In this document: one piece after another, positions 17,779-26,686 of the stretch
Layout of the letters: each line of letters begins with the position of its first letter
Numbering within the stretch: the first letter of the stretch is position 1
Source: UBA969 sp041694635
Lineage (GTDB): Bacteria; Planctomycetota; Planctomycetia; Gemmatales; Gemmataceae
Assembly (NCBI GenBank): GCA_041694635.1
Contig: JBDNHI010000202.1
Span: forward strand, 219,095 to 283,094
Direction of reading: 5' to 3'
DNA: 64,000 nt
The notes under the pieces: generated by a model
Database searches by the model: none
Told to the model about the DNA's origin: nothing
What the model saw: the letters and a program-made list of their open reading frames with translations, nothing else
Program-made: the position numbers and the translations under genes

Positions 17779-18918
17779 ATGGCCAAAGAATTGTTTGAAA
17801 AGCTCGTGTTTAATGGGTTTGGTCCTAGCAAAGTTTTACCTGATGGGGGTAACTTTTCTGAGGGAAAAATCCATAAAAATGGTCCAGGTAGTCTTAGGCA
17901 TCAAGTTAAAGTTCTCGTTCCCAAAGAACCTGGAATTTATGGAATCATTGACCAATCTGGCATTCTTATTTATGTGGGGAAAGCTAAAAATCTCAGAAAA
18001 AGATTGCAAACCTACTTTCTCAAAAAAAGATCCAAAGAAAAAAGATTGATCAGAAAAGCTTTTTTTATTTGTTGGCAAGTTTGTCCCACCGAATTTCACG
18101 CTCTGCTTAGAGAAATTGAAGCTATTAACTTATTTCTTCCTAGTGCCAATGTTTTGGGCGTTGCGCATAGATTAAGGCCTGTTTATCTAGTCCTTACCTC
18201 TAACGAGGCACCTTCCCTTAAATTGCTAAAAAAAATCCCCACTAAGTATTTACAGGTTTTTGGCCCTTTTAATGGAACAAAAACTGTTTCTAAAGCCATC
18301 TCTATTTTAAATGAAACTTTAGGTCTTAGAGATTGTTCCGAAAAAACTTCTATTTTTTATTCAAATAAAAAAACAATCTTGGATCTTTTACCTAAGTTCG
18401 GCTGTTTGCGTTACGAAATTGGTAATTGTTTAGGGCCTTGTGCAGGTGGATGTTCCACCGCAAAATACACCAAAAAAGTTTCCGAATTAAAGAAATTCCT
18501 TGCGGGTGACACTCAACCTGTTTTTGACCAACTACATCAAAATATGCAAATATTTGCATCTAACCTGCAATTTGAACTTGCAGAAGTGGTAAAACAAAAA
18601 ATCCAAACGCTTCAAATATTTGAACAAATCCTGCAAAGGGCTAAACAGTTAGCAAAACTGAACTTTTTGTACTGGCAAGAAATTAATGAAAATCAATTTA
18701 TAATCAATGTTATTCAAGAAGGTTTACTGGTCTCCGTAGAAATGATGCAACCTTTTGACCCTAAAAAACCGCTAAAGGAATCATTTATCGCAAAAATCAA
18801 AAATAAAATAAATTGTCGAACCAATGTTCCTTGGGACACTTTTCAGAAATTATTGATTCAGCGATGGTTTAAAAAAATGAAAAATGAACTTGAAAATACA
18901 ATTAAATTTGCAGAATGA
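17779..18918 (+). CDS. UvrC/Cho-like GIY-YIG nuclease lacking the C-terminal half
   Basis: A 379-residue protein matching only the N-terminal half of UvrC. The GIY-YIG nuclease domain starts at residue 52 (GIYGIIDQSG, then YVGKAKNLRKRL with the catalytic Arg). A four-cysteine cluster at residues 209, 217, 221 and 225 (CLRYEIGNCLGPCAGGC) matches the UvrC cysteine cluster region. A UVR-like helical pair follows (FELAEVVKQKIQTLQIFEQI, about 272-291). The C-terminal RNase H-like nuclease and HhH domains of full UvrC are missing. It thus resembles Cho-type accessory nucleases, which incise DNA on the 3' side of lesions. An N-terminal extension of about 45 residues precedes the nuclease domain. Confidence 0.8.
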   Translation: MAKELFEKLVFNGFGPSKVLPDGGNFSEGKIHKNGPGSLRHQVKVLVPKEPGIYGIIDQSGILIYVGKAKNLRKRLQTYFLKKRSKEKRLIRKAFFICWQVCPTEFHALLREIEAINLFLPSANVLGVAHRLRPVYLVLTSNEAPSLKLLKKIPTKYLQVFGPFNGTKTVSKAISILNETLGLRDCSEKTSIFYSNKKTILDLLPKFGCLRYEIGNCLGPCAGGCSTAKYTKKVSELKKFLAGDTQPVFDQLHQNMQIFASNLQFELAEVVKQKIQTLQIFEQILQRAKQLAKLNFLYWQEINENQFIINVIQEGLLVSVEMMQPFDPKKPLKESFIAKIKNKINCRTNVPWDTFQKLLIQRWFKKMKNELENTIKFAE

Positions 18919-19010
18919 GATTTTCAGGCGTTAAACTTTACCTATCTTCTCTTGCTCGTCTTTTGGTCTTGATTATTATTTCTTCCTCGTTATTACCATT
19001 TCCTTATTAG
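18915..19010 (+). CDS. Possible 31-residue hydrophobic peptide
   Basis: A short open frame starts at an ATG that overlaps the stop of the Cho-like gene (ATGA at 18915-18918) and encodes 31 residues with one hydrophobic stretch (LARLLVLIIISSSLLPF). The overlap would allow coupled translation, and the peptide looks like a small membrane protein. There is no independent ribosome site and no homology that I recognise. It could equally be chance reading of a 115-base spacer, so this is a low-confidence call. Confidence 0.2.
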   Translation: MRFSGVKLYLSSLARLLVLIIISSSLLPFPY

Positions 19011-19040
19011 CGCTGTTCAGTCTATCCACAGGAAATGGTT

Positions 19041-19274
19041 ATGAGAAAATTTATTTTTGGTTTAATTTGTGGTCCGATATTGGCTTTATTGATGTTCGGT
19101 TGTGCTCACAACCGTGACCGTGATTATCCACCGCCAAACTATTATCAGCAACAACCGAACAATTATTGTGTTCCACCTCAGCATCAGCCATGTGCACCTG
19201 TGCAGGGTGCCTCTTACAGTCCAAATACTCAAGGAAATTGGGCCCAGCCTAAAGTTAATTGTGCTTGCCCTTAA
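19041..19274 (+). CDS. Small lipoprotein, Pro/Gln/Asn/Tyr-rich
   Basis: A 77-residue protein with a hydrophobic leader ending in LLMFGC, a plausible lipobox with the acylated Cys at about residue 20. The mature part is rich in Pro, Gln, Asn, Tyr and Cys (YYQQQPNNYCVPPQHQPC), and ends in VNCACP. Five Cys residues in the mature region suggest disulfides or extracellular exposure. The ATG at 19041 has an AGGAA site at a suitable distance; an ATG two codons upstream abuts that site. Function unknown; the low complexity resembles surface lipoproteins of planctomycetes. Confidence 0.6.
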   Translation: MRKFIFGLICGPILALLMFGCAHNRDRDYPPPNYYQQQPNNYCVPPQHQPCAPVQGASYSPNTQGNWAQPKVNCACP

Positions 19275-19391
19275 GGGTTTAAAACGGTAGCTAAGAATTT
19301 TACACCAACAATTAATAAACAATTGGCTAATTGCGAGTTGTTTGTTATTATTTACTCGTATAGGAATTCGTCTAAAAGAAAGGATGTTCTG

Positions 19392-20654
19392 ATGTTAAAT
19401 CGTGCTAGATCATTTTTAATCGTAATCGTACTATGTATTGCTTTGTTATTTAAGTACCCGCAAACTGCGAGAGCTTTTTTTCAGGCAAAACCCTCTTTAA
19501 AAACCATTGTTACTTTTAATTTTGTAACTGGGGACGAGGCTGTTAAAAACAAAATCAATGAAGTTTTGAAAAACCCTGCAAATGCTAAAAACCTTATTGA
19601 AGTGGCCCAAAAGTTATCCACAGAAGAATCTAAAAAACTTAATGGCAATTCTTATTGGCTTCTTGCAAGAATTGCACAAGAAATTCGTTTTGACGAAGCG
19701 GCCTCGAAGTTTTATAGTTTGTTTCTTGAAGATGCTAAGAAGTTAGGAAGTGGTCAAAAAATCGCATCGGGTTATAGTTCCTTAATTCAAATTCTTTTCG
19801 ATGCCAAAAAATATAAAGAATGTGAGAAATCTTGTTCCGAATTTTTAGATCTTACTTTGGAAGATGAAGCAGCTTTTATACCTATTCTTAGATTAAAACC
19901 TGTTGTCTTTCGTCGCTTGGTTCTTTGTCAATCTCGACTTGGTGAAATTGATAAAGCGATCGAGCGGGTCGAAAAGCTTTATATTGATCAACCTGATAAC
20001 TGGCTTAACCTTGAACTTAAGGCACGAATCTTAAGAGAGGCAGGTCGACCTGCAGATGCAGAAAAAACATACGAGGATCTTATAGAAAAAATTAAAGCCG
20101 ATAAGCGTTTAGGTAAAGAAGAAAAAGAAGATTTTCTTGAAGAAATAAAATACACACTAAGTAATGTTTATATCGACCTTAAGAAAGTTGATAAGGCTGC
20201 CGAGATTCTTAAGGCTTTAGTAGAAAAAAGCCCTGAAAACCCTACTTATTATAACGACTTAGGTTATATCTGGGCTGATAATAATTTAAATTTAGATGAG
20301 GCTGAAAAGCTGATTCGAAAAGCAATCGATATTGAAAGAAAGTTGCGCAAAAATATCAAAAATCTTAAGCCAGAATTCGACAAAGATAATTCCGCTTATC
20401 TTGATAGCCTTGCTTGGGTTCTTTACAAGAAAAAGGATTATGCAGAAGCTAAAAAACTTCTTATTGAAGCTATTAAAGATGAAGAAGGCCGTCACATTGA
20501 AATTATGGATCATTTAGGCGATATTCACGCTGCATTAGGCGAAAAAAATGACGCTGATAAGGTGTGGAAAGAAGCTCTGAAATTTGCTACTTCAACGAAA
20601 AGGGATCAAGATAAAAAGAAAGAAGTTGAAAAGAAATTAGAAAAGAATAAATAG
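19392..20654 (+). CDS. Secreted TPR-repeat protein
   Basis: A 420-residue protein with an N-terminal hydrophobic leader (FLIVIVLCIALLF, about residues 8-20) ending near TARA. The rest is helical and contains several tetratricopeptide units, for example PADAEKTYEDLIEK, KVDKAAEILKALVEKSPENPTYYNDLGYIWAD, LDEAEKLIRKAIDIE, KKDYAEAKKLLIEAI and HLGDIHAALGEKNDADKVWKEAL. The C-terminus is highly charged (Lys/Glu). TPR arrays act as protein-binding scaffolds; the partner is unknown. The ATG at 19392 has AAAGAAAGGA at proper spacing and places the leader at the very N-terminus. Confidence 0.8.
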   Translation: MLNRARSFLIVIVLCIALLFKYPQTARAFFQAKPSLKTIVTFNFVTGDEAVKNKINEVLKNPANAKNLIEVAQKLSTEESKKLNGNSYWLLARIAQEIRFDEAASKFYSLFLEDAKKLGSGQKIASGYSSLIQILFDAKKYKECEKSCSEFLDLTLEDEAAFIPILRLKPVVFRRLVLCQSRLGEIDKAIERVEKLYIDQPDNWLNLELKARILREAGRPADAEKTYEDLIEKIKADKRLGKEEKEDFLEEIKYTLSNVYIDLKKVDKAAEILKALVEKSPENPTYYNDLGYIWADNNLNLDEAEKLIRKAIDIERKLRKNIKNLKPEFDKDNSAYLDSLAWVLYKKKDYAEAKKLLIEAIKDEEGRHIEIMDHLGDIHAALGEKNDADKVWKEALKFATSTKRDQDKKKEVEKKLEKNK

Positions 20655-20670
20655 CGATTGTAAACATATA

Positions 20671-20700
20671 AAAGCAGGGCATATATTTGTGCCCAGCTTT
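20671..20700 (+). terminator. Hairpin after the TPR gene, possible terminator
   Basis: AAAGCAGGGC and GCCCAGCTTT can pair around a 10-base AT-rich loop, interrupted by one A-A mismatch. It begins 17 bases after the TPR gene stop. No clear T-run follows, so it may be a weak terminator or an mRNA-protecting stem. Confidence 0.45.
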
Positions 20701-20767
20701 ACTTTCAAAATATAACGTCCTTGTTTCAAACAATTTGAATTATTCTAACAAGGTTCTTCTTTGATAC

Positions 20768-21991
20768 ATGAATTCTCCAGTTTCCATATTCTTTGATATT
20801 TCATTGCCCAATACTTCAACTTGGTTTTATTTTTCTTTGATTTTAGCTTGTGCTCTTTTTTTTAAATTTAATCGTCTGATTAGTTTTAGAAATTTTGACA
20901 TTCTCTCCATCTTTTTCTTTATGCCAGGTCTACTTCTGCTTTTAGAAGGGCGCTATGATGAACGTACTTGTTTTTCATGGATGCTGATAAGTTGTCTTTT
21001 TTGGCTAATTCGTTGCCTATTTGATTTGGTTTTAGAAAGAAGACCGGTTTTTAAACCTAATCTTAATGTGCCTGGAATGTTGTTATTGGCTTTTGCTTTT
21101 TACTTTAGTTTACTAGCAGTGGCAATTCGTGAGCCAAATTTACCAGACCAAAGGCATTCTCGCCCTCAAACTCCTATTGATAAAATTCGAGAGCATGGCG
21201 AAAAAATTATCGAAAACCGGGGGGGCGATACTCTTGATGTTTCTACTTTGCGACTTTGGGTAGAGCGAGGTTTAACTTTGTTTTGTCACCTTCTTATCGC
21301 AATTGGGTTGGTTCTAGTTTGTTGGTTTCATTACGAAGATTACCACCTCGGTTTTGCAAGTGCGACTCTTTATTTCTTATTACCTTATACTTATCTTATG
21401 ATGCCATACACTGGTTTAAAAATTGGAAGATGGGATCATTCTTGGCTAATGGCTTTAATGATATGGTCCCTTGTTTTTCATAAAAAACCGATAGTTTCAG
21501 GCATACTTATGGGATTGTCTTTTGGAAGTTTGTTTTTTCCGCTCGTTTTATTGCCCCTTTGGCTTTCTTATTATTCCGATAAGGGGTTCTGGCGGTTCGT
21601 AATTTCTTCGTTCATTTCTTTCCTAATCAGCGGTCTTGTATTTCTTTTGGCTTATGGTGGTAATACTCAAGTTTTGGCTTCAACTTGGATGATTTCTGAT
21701 TGGATTCCTTGGAAAGAACCTTTAAGCGATACACAAAGTTTTTGGCACGGTGTGCATTGGGCTTATCGTTTACCTGTTTTTATTCTCTTTATAATCTTGA
21801 GCTTTTCAGTTTATTTTTGGCCTACTCCTAAAACATTTGGAAATTTGATTGCATTGTCGGCTGCATTGCTTATTGGAATTCAGTTTTGGTATGCACATTT
21901 AGGGGGAGTTTATATTCTTTGGTATTTGCCTCTTTTAATTCTTGTGATTTTTAAACCAAGTATTGCCAACCAAGCGAAGCAACTCACTTAA
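20768..21991 (+). CDS. Polytopic membrane protein, GT87/DUF2029-like
   Basis: A 407-residue membrane protein with about nine hydrophobic segments. A hydrophilic loop of about 50 residues (about 120-170, REPNLPDQRHSRPQTP to DVSTLRLWVERG) follows the third or fourth helix. Segments such as LPYTYLMMPYTGLKIGRWDHSWLMALMIW, and the layout overall, recall lipid-linked-sugar glycosyltransferases of the GT87/DUF2029 type, although the match is weaker than for the protein at 8918-10279. It may be a glycosyltransferase or a polysaccharide-related membrane protein. The tyrosine phosphatase gene follows 56 bases downstream in the same direction. Confidence 0.5.
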   Translation: MNSPVSIFFDISLPNTSTWFYFSLILACALFFKFNRLISFRNFDILSIFFFMPGLLLLLEGRYDERTCFSWMLISCLFWLIRCLFDLVLERRPVFKPNLNVPGMLLLAFAFYFSLLAVAIREPNLPDQRHSRPQTPIDKIREHGEKIIENRGGDTLDVSTLRLWVERGLTLFCHLLIAIGLVLVCWFHYEDYHLGFASATLYFLLPYTYLMMPYTGLKIGRWDHSWLMALMIWSLVFHKKPIVSGILMGLSFGSLFFPLVLLPLWLSYYSDKGFWRFVISSFISFLISGLVFLLAYGGNTQVLASTWMISDWIPWKEPLSDTQSFWHGVHWAYRLPVFILFIILSFSVYFWPTPKTFGNLIALSAALLIGIQFWYAHLGGVYILWYLPLLILVIFKPSIANQAKQLT

Positions 21992-22047
21992 AAGGTTTAA
22001 ATTCTTGGTTTATTATTAATCAAATTTTTAAATTATGGATTGGAATT

Positions 22048-22620
22048 ATGATAATTGTTTACCGAATTTTCTCTATTGCATTTTTGCTTTTTGCTTTAAT
22101 TATCCCATCTTATTTTGCGAAATTTCAGCAAAAACAATTTCGAAACTTCAGAGTTGTTAAGAACGGTACTCTTTATCGTTGTGGTCAAATGACTCCAATA
22201 GGTATTAAAAAAATTATCGATGAATACCATATTAAAGCAATAGTTTCCCTTAGGGATTCTTACACTTCTGAAGTTTCGCCACCCGATGCGCAAGAGGAAG
22301 TTTTTGCCCGTGAATATGGGATAAGGTATTTAAGGCTAACGCCTAAAAAATGGGAAAATTCGGAAGGCGAACCTCCCGTGATGGATAATATTCGCCAGTA
22401 TTTTAAGTTGCTTGATAATCAAGAAAATTATCCAGTTTTGGTCCACTGTTTTGCAGGTATTCATCGTACAGGTTCTTACTGCGCCTTGTATCGAATGCAA
22501 TATGAAAAATGGTCAAACGAAAAAGCAATTTCTGAATTAAAGCGATTAGGCTATGATCAACTGGAAAGCGAAAAAGATGTATTTGGATTTTTAATGAATT
22601 ATAAACCAATACAACCATAA
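22048..22620 (+). CDS. Membrane-anchored dual-specificity/tyrosine phosphatase
   Basis: A 190-residue protein with a hydrophobic N-terminal segment (residues about 5-22), then a cysteine phosphatase domain. The Cx5R signature is VHCFAGIHRTG, with nucleophile Cys134 and Arg140. The upstream LYRCGQMTPIGIKKIID and VSLRDS segments match the fused DSP/Siw14-like group, which includes inositol-pyrophosphate and protein tyrosine phosphatases. The leader would anchor the catalytic domain, probably on the outer face of the membrane. The substrate is unknown. Its stop is separated by one base from the stop of the convergent glpK gene. Confidence 0.82.
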   Translation: MIIVYRIFSIAFLLFALIIPSYFAKFQQKQFRNFRVVKNGTLYRCGQMTPIGIKKIIDEYHIKAIVSLRDSYTSEVSPPDAQEEVFAREYGIRYLRLTPKKWENSEGEPPVMDNIRQYFKLLDNQENYPVLVHCFAGIHRTGSYCALYRMQYEKWSNEKAISELKRLGYDQLESEKDVFGFLMNYKPIQP

Positions 22621-22621
22621 A

Positions 22622-24121
22622 TTACAACGTGCTATAAAATTGGGCAAGAGAATTAATTGCTTTTTTCCAACGCTCGCGATTTTTATTTCGAGTTTCTCGA
22701 GTAAGTACGGGAGAATAAGATTTGTTACTTTGTAAATTTGGATTGTTAAAATCTGCAAGTTTCATAATTCCCGATCCAATTCCAGCAAGAATTCCAGCTC
22801 CTATTGCTGTCATTTCTTCATCACTACTTTTTTGAATGTTTGTTCCTATCGTATCCGCTAAAATTTGATTGAAAAAATTATTCGAAGTCATTCCACCATC
22901 AATGGCTAAAGTTAAAAGAGGTCTGGATGAGTTTTTTTCTATTGCTTCAACCAAATCTGATACTTGCTGAGCTACGCCTTCGAGTGATGCCTTGGTAATT
23001 TCTTTTCTAGTAGTTTTCCTACTAAGTCCAAGAATTGTGCCCTTGAAATCGCTATTCCAATAGGGGCAACCCAACCCAGTAAGTGATGGGATGAAAATAA
23101 CTTCTGAGTTGATGTCGGCCGAGGATGCGAAGGATTCTGAATTTTTGGAATTATCGAAAAAGTTTACGCTATCACGCAACCATTGAACCACTGCCCCTGC
23201 AATAAAAACACTTCCTTCTAGGCAATATTGTAGCTCATTCCCAGTCGTTGCTGCAAGTGTTGTCAATAAGCCAGATTCACTTGTTATTGGTTTATTACCT
23301 GTGTGACTTAAAAGAAACGCACCCGTACCAAAAGTACATTTTGCTTGCCCTAATGAATGGCAACGGTGCCCTACTAAAGATGCTTGCTGATCACCTGCGA
23401 CTCCCGTAATAGGAATTCCATCGGGAAGGAAATAAAGGCCGCTAGTAACTCCGAAATTGGAAACACTAGGTTTAATTTCTGGCAGTATATTTAATGGAAT
23501 GTTGAAATCACTTAGTAATTCGTTATCCCAATTACCCTGAAAAATATTCATCAATAAGGTTCGAGATGCGTTGGTGTGATCGGTGTAAAAAGATTTTGTT
23601 CCAGAAAACTTCCAGATCAGAAAGGTATCGATGGTTCCAGCGTTGATGTTATTATTGATGCAAAGATTTCTTTTGGGGTCATACTTATCAAGAATCCATT
23701 TGATTTTAGTCGCAGAAAAATAAGGGTTTAAAATTAAGCCAGTTTTGGACCTTATTTTAGCATCAAAGATTTGCTTGTTTTTACAAAAATCAGCGGTCCG
23801 AGTGTCTTGCCAAACGATTGCATTATGAAAAGGTTTTCCATTTGACCTATTCCAAACTACGGTAGTTTCTCTTTGGTTTGTGATTCCAATTGAAGTAATA
23901 CATTTAAAAAGTGCAGGGTATTTTTCCTTGAGTTGAATAATGCAGATTGTTACACTTTCCCAGATTTGATCTGCATTATGTTCAACCCAATCTGTTTTAG
24001 GGTAGATTTGCTTTACAACTTCGCTTGCCATCCCCACGATAGTAGATTCAGAATCAAGTAACACTGCCCGAGTCGATGTTGTGCCTTGGTCGATAACAAG
24101 AATAATAGGATTCGAATTCAT
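22622..24121 (-). CDS. glpK: Glycerol kinase
   Basis: FGGY-family kinase of 499 residues that phosphorylates glycerol to glycerol 3-phosphate. The N-terminal phosphate-binding loop DQGTTSTRAVLLD, the WVEHNADQIWESV segment, TNQRETTVVWNR and IVWQDTRTADFC are all diagnostic for GlpK. GVAGDQQASLVG and the C-terminal LAIDGGMTSNNFFNQILAD nucleotide-binding motif are intact. No glpF or glpD lies nearby, so the gene is an isolated unit. The MFS gene starts divergently about 100 bases away. Xylulose kinase is the main alternative in FGGY, but the GlpK-specific segments exclude it. Confidence 0.95.
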   Translation of the reverse strand: MNSNPIILVIDQGTTSTRAVLLDSESTIVGMASEVVKQIYPKTDWVEHNADQIWESVTICIIQLKEKYPALFKCITSIGITNQRETTVVWNRSNGKPFHNAIVWQDTRTADFCKNKQIFDAKIRSKTGLILNPYFSATKIKWILDKYDPKRNLCINNNINAGTIDTFLIWKFSGTKSFYTDHTNASRTLLMNIFQGNWDNELLSDFNIPLNILPEIKPSVSNFGVTSGLYFLPDGIPITGVAGDQQASLVGHRCHSLGQAKCTFGTGAFLLSHTGNKPITSESGLLTTLAATTGNELQYCLEGSVFIAGAVVQWLRDSVNFFDNSKNSESFASSADINSEVIFIPSLTGLGCPYWNSDFKGTILGLSRKTTRKEITKASLEGVAQQVSDLVEAIEKNSSRPLLTLAIDGGMTSNNFFNQILADTIGTNIQKSSDEEMTAIGAGILAGIGSGIMKLADFNNPNLQSNKSYSPVLTRETRNKNRERWKKAINSLAQFYSTL

Positions 24122-24223
24122 AATGGTTTATAGTCCATAAAGGGGGTGGAAAAAATAAGATAGAATTAGATTAAATGTTTAAAGGAATGATGCGAAACTA
24201 ATTTTTAAAAAAAACGGTTTAAA

Positions 24224-25336
24224 ATGGGAAGAAGATTGAATGTTGCTGGATTTAGCTGGGCGATGGCTTTTGGTGCCTTGGCGACCCTCGCGTCCCTTTC
24301 GATGGAAAAGGCAGGGGCATCGAGATTAGAAATTGGATTGCATAGCTCGGCCTATTATTTAAGTATTGCTTTGGGATCCATTTGTATGACCCGATTAATC
24401 CGGTTGTTTGGGAATTTCACGATAATTTTTGGACTTCTGGGGGTGTTTTTAAGTTGTTCTTTTTTTGGTTTTGTTAACCTGCCAAGTGATTGGTTATTTC
24501 TTCGTTTTTTAAATGGTTTTTGCACCGCTTGCACTTTAGTTCCACTTGAGACCTTGGTTTACCAAAATGCTGAAATCTCAGAAAAAGCAAAAATATTTGG
24601 GTTCTTTGAATTATGTCTTTCAGCAGGGGCAGGAATTGGTGGAAGTCTTGCGCCCTTATTGGAATCGTTTCAGCAAAATTCTGGATATGTATTCTTTGGA
24701 TTTTTTCCCTTAATAGGGGTTATAGCATTATTGCCAATTCAAATTAAAATTGCTAACGCGATGGAACTTGAGTCGGTTAGTTTTTCAGAAATAAAGAAAT
24801 TATATATTTGGTATTTTACAGCCTTTACTCAAGGATTTATAGAAGGCGGATTATTATCTTACCTTGGTGTTTTGATTTTAAGTATGGGTTTCACGACCGA
24901 CCGAATTTCAATTATTTTTAGCAGTATGTTTGCCGGTGTAATTTGTTCTATGTTATTTATTACGCGCCTTGCCGATGCAGTTGGATTTAAAAAAGTTTTA
25001 CTTTTAACGCATTTTATTTCGTTTTTTGCTTTGGTATTTATGGGTTTTAGTACTTCACTTCCAATTCTTATTTTACTTGTATTTTTTGTCGGTCTGACTT
25101 GCGGAGGCCAGTATGCAATAGCACTAGCTTCCCTTGGTTCATTAGTAGACAGTAAAAAACAACCATCTGCAAATGCAATGTACCTGACCTTGAATTGTGC
25201 GGGTAGTGTTGTTGGGCCATTGGTTATGGGATTGCTACAAAATAGTGGGTTTACTATTTCGATTTTTTTTGTTGCTGCAGGGCCAATTTTCATATTACTC
25301 CTTGTTTGGTTTGTTATTTTCTGTTGCTATAAATGA
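24224..25336 (+). CDS. MFS transporter
   Basis: A 370-residue major facilitator protein with about eleven or twelve hydrophobic helices. The first half begins with a helix (AGFSWAMAFGALATLASLSM) and contains TRLIRLFGN in the A-loop position between helices 2 and 3. The central loop is short (IKIANAMELESVSFSEIKKL). Its layout resembles YcaD-like members of the family, whose substrate is unknown. It starts about 100 bases divergent from glpK, but no link to glycerol is shown. The Cys-cluster gene follows about 56 bases downstream. Confidence 0.78.
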   Translation: MGRRLNVAGFSWAMAFGALATLASLSMEKAGASRLEIGLHSSAYYLSIALGSICMTRLIRLFGNFTIIFGLLGVFLSCSFFGFVNLPSDWLFLRFLNGFCTACTLVPLETLVYQNAEISEKAKIFGFFELCLSAGAGIGGSLAPLLESFQQNSGYVFFGFFPLIGVIALLPIQIKIANAMELESVSFSEIKKLYIWYFTAFTQGFIEGGLLSYLGVLILSMGFTTDRISIIFSSMFAGVICSMLFITRLADAVGFKKVLLLTHFISFFALVFMGFSTSLPILILLVFFVGLTCGGQYAIALASLGSLVDSKKQPSANAMYLTLNCAGSVVGPLVMGLLQNSGFTISIFFVAAGPIFILLLVWFVIFCCYK

Positions 25337-25392
25337 AAGAGTAAAGCGGTTTTGATTCAACTATTCGTTAAATACAAAGAAATGAAGATTTG

Positions 25393-26676
25393 ATGAGAAG
25401 AAACATAGAAAAGATTAATTTGCCCCTAATCCAAAATTGGGATTGCCACGCTTGTGGTACCTGTTGCAAGGAATATCTAGTTACTTTAAGTGATGATGAA
25501 GTACAAAAAATTGATGGCCAAATGTGGGATGTAAAAAGAGATCTTGGCGGATTTGCGCCTTACAAAAAATCTGGGTTTTTTAAAAATAAAGTTCTTTTGA
25601 ATCATCGGCCTGATGGTAGCTGTGTTTTTCTTGGAGAAAATAATCTCTGCAAAATCCATTCCAAATTCGGACTTGAAGCAAAACCCCTTCCCTGCCAAGT
25701 TTTTCCTTATATTTTAATTCCCACAGGAAAGGAGTGGTCCGTTGGTATTAGGTATGCTTGCCCATCTTCGGCACGAAATCTTGGAACCCCAGTTGCTGAC
25801 CAAAGTAAAACAATCGAAGAGTTCAAGGATAAGCTTGTTGAAAGAGAAAAATTTACCATTACTCTTGCTGAAAATAAAGTAAGACCACTTTTGTCTGATG
25901 CACAGTCTTCAAATTGGGATGTAATTTATAGTATTCGTAATAAGTTAGGCGAGATTCTAGAAAATGAAAATAATAATATTGGTCTTGCCCTAAGGCGTTG
26001 CGCTTCTTTGGCTAATGAATTAAAAGCCACTAGTATGGAAAAGCTTGAATTAAAGCAGGTGGTTGAATTTCTAGATATTTTTGGCAAGCTTACTATTTCA
26101 GATGTTCCTGTAGATGCTTTTTCAGTAAACCCGCCTAGTTGGATTGGAAGAGTATTATTTCGTCAAGCTTGTGCATTATTTACTCGAAAAGACCACGGTC
26201 CGAACCGTGGGATAGCAAATCGTGGAAGGATTGCGCTTTTAAAAGCTGCTGTGCAATTTGCCAAGGGTACGGGTGCGGTACCAAAATTAAACTATTGGAC
26301 TTCAGATACCACTTTTGAAAATATTGAAGCAACTCGCTGGGAATTAGATCAAGAATCGACAGAGCTTATGAAAAGATATTATCTGGTAAAGGTAGAGTCA
26401 TTGCAATTTTTTGGGGCCTCGAATTTTGGCATTCCATTTTGGGAAGGGTTAAATATTTTATTACTAACTTACCCCATAATAATTTGGGCGGCTTTGTCTC
26501 AATCTGATTCTGAACCTATGGTTGTTAAAATACAGCGTGCTATTTCCCTAGTGGATGATCATTTTGGCTTTAACAAAATTTTGGGAGGAATCCGTCAACG
26601 ATATGGGTTCAATATTCTTGGGCAAAGAAATGAAACAGAAAAACTAATTGCTTGGTATTCAAGACCAGCTATTTAG
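25393..26676 (+). CDS. YkgJ-family cysteine-cluster protein
   Basis: A 427-residue protein with an N-terminal zinc- or iron-chelating CxxCxxCC-type cluster: WDCHACGTCCKEYLVTLSDDE (residues about 17-37, read in parts), then GSCVFLGENNLCKIHSKFG and PCQVFPYIL. This is the pattern of the YkgJ/FliB family. FliB members methylate flagellin lysines, but no flagellar genes are present, so the function is open. The C-terminal 250 residues are largely helical and unrecognised. The ATG at 25393 directly follows an in-frame TTG. The stop lies 10 bases from that of the convergent lexA. Confidence 0.75.
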   Translation: MRRNIEKINLPLIQNWDCHACGTCCKEYLVTLSDDEVQKIDGQMWDVKRDLGGFAPYKKSGFFKNKVLLNHRPDGSCVFLGENNLCKIHSKFGLEAKPLPCQVFPYILIPTGKEWSVGIRYACPSSARNLGTPVADQSKTIEEFKDKLVEREKFTITLAENKVRPLLSDAQSSNWDVIYSIRNKLGEILENENNNIGLALRRCASLANELKATSMEKLELKQVVEFLDIFGKLTISDVPVDAFSVNPPSWIGRVLFRQACALFTRKDHGPNRGIANRGRIALLKAAVQFAKGTGAVPKLNYWTSDTTFENIEATRWELDQESTELMKRYYLVKVESLQFFGASNFGIPFWEGLNILLLTYPIIIWAALSQSDSEPMVVKIQRAISLVDDHFGFNKILGGIRQRYGFNILGQRNETEKLIAWYSRPAI

Positions 26677-26686
26677 TCCGATTCGG

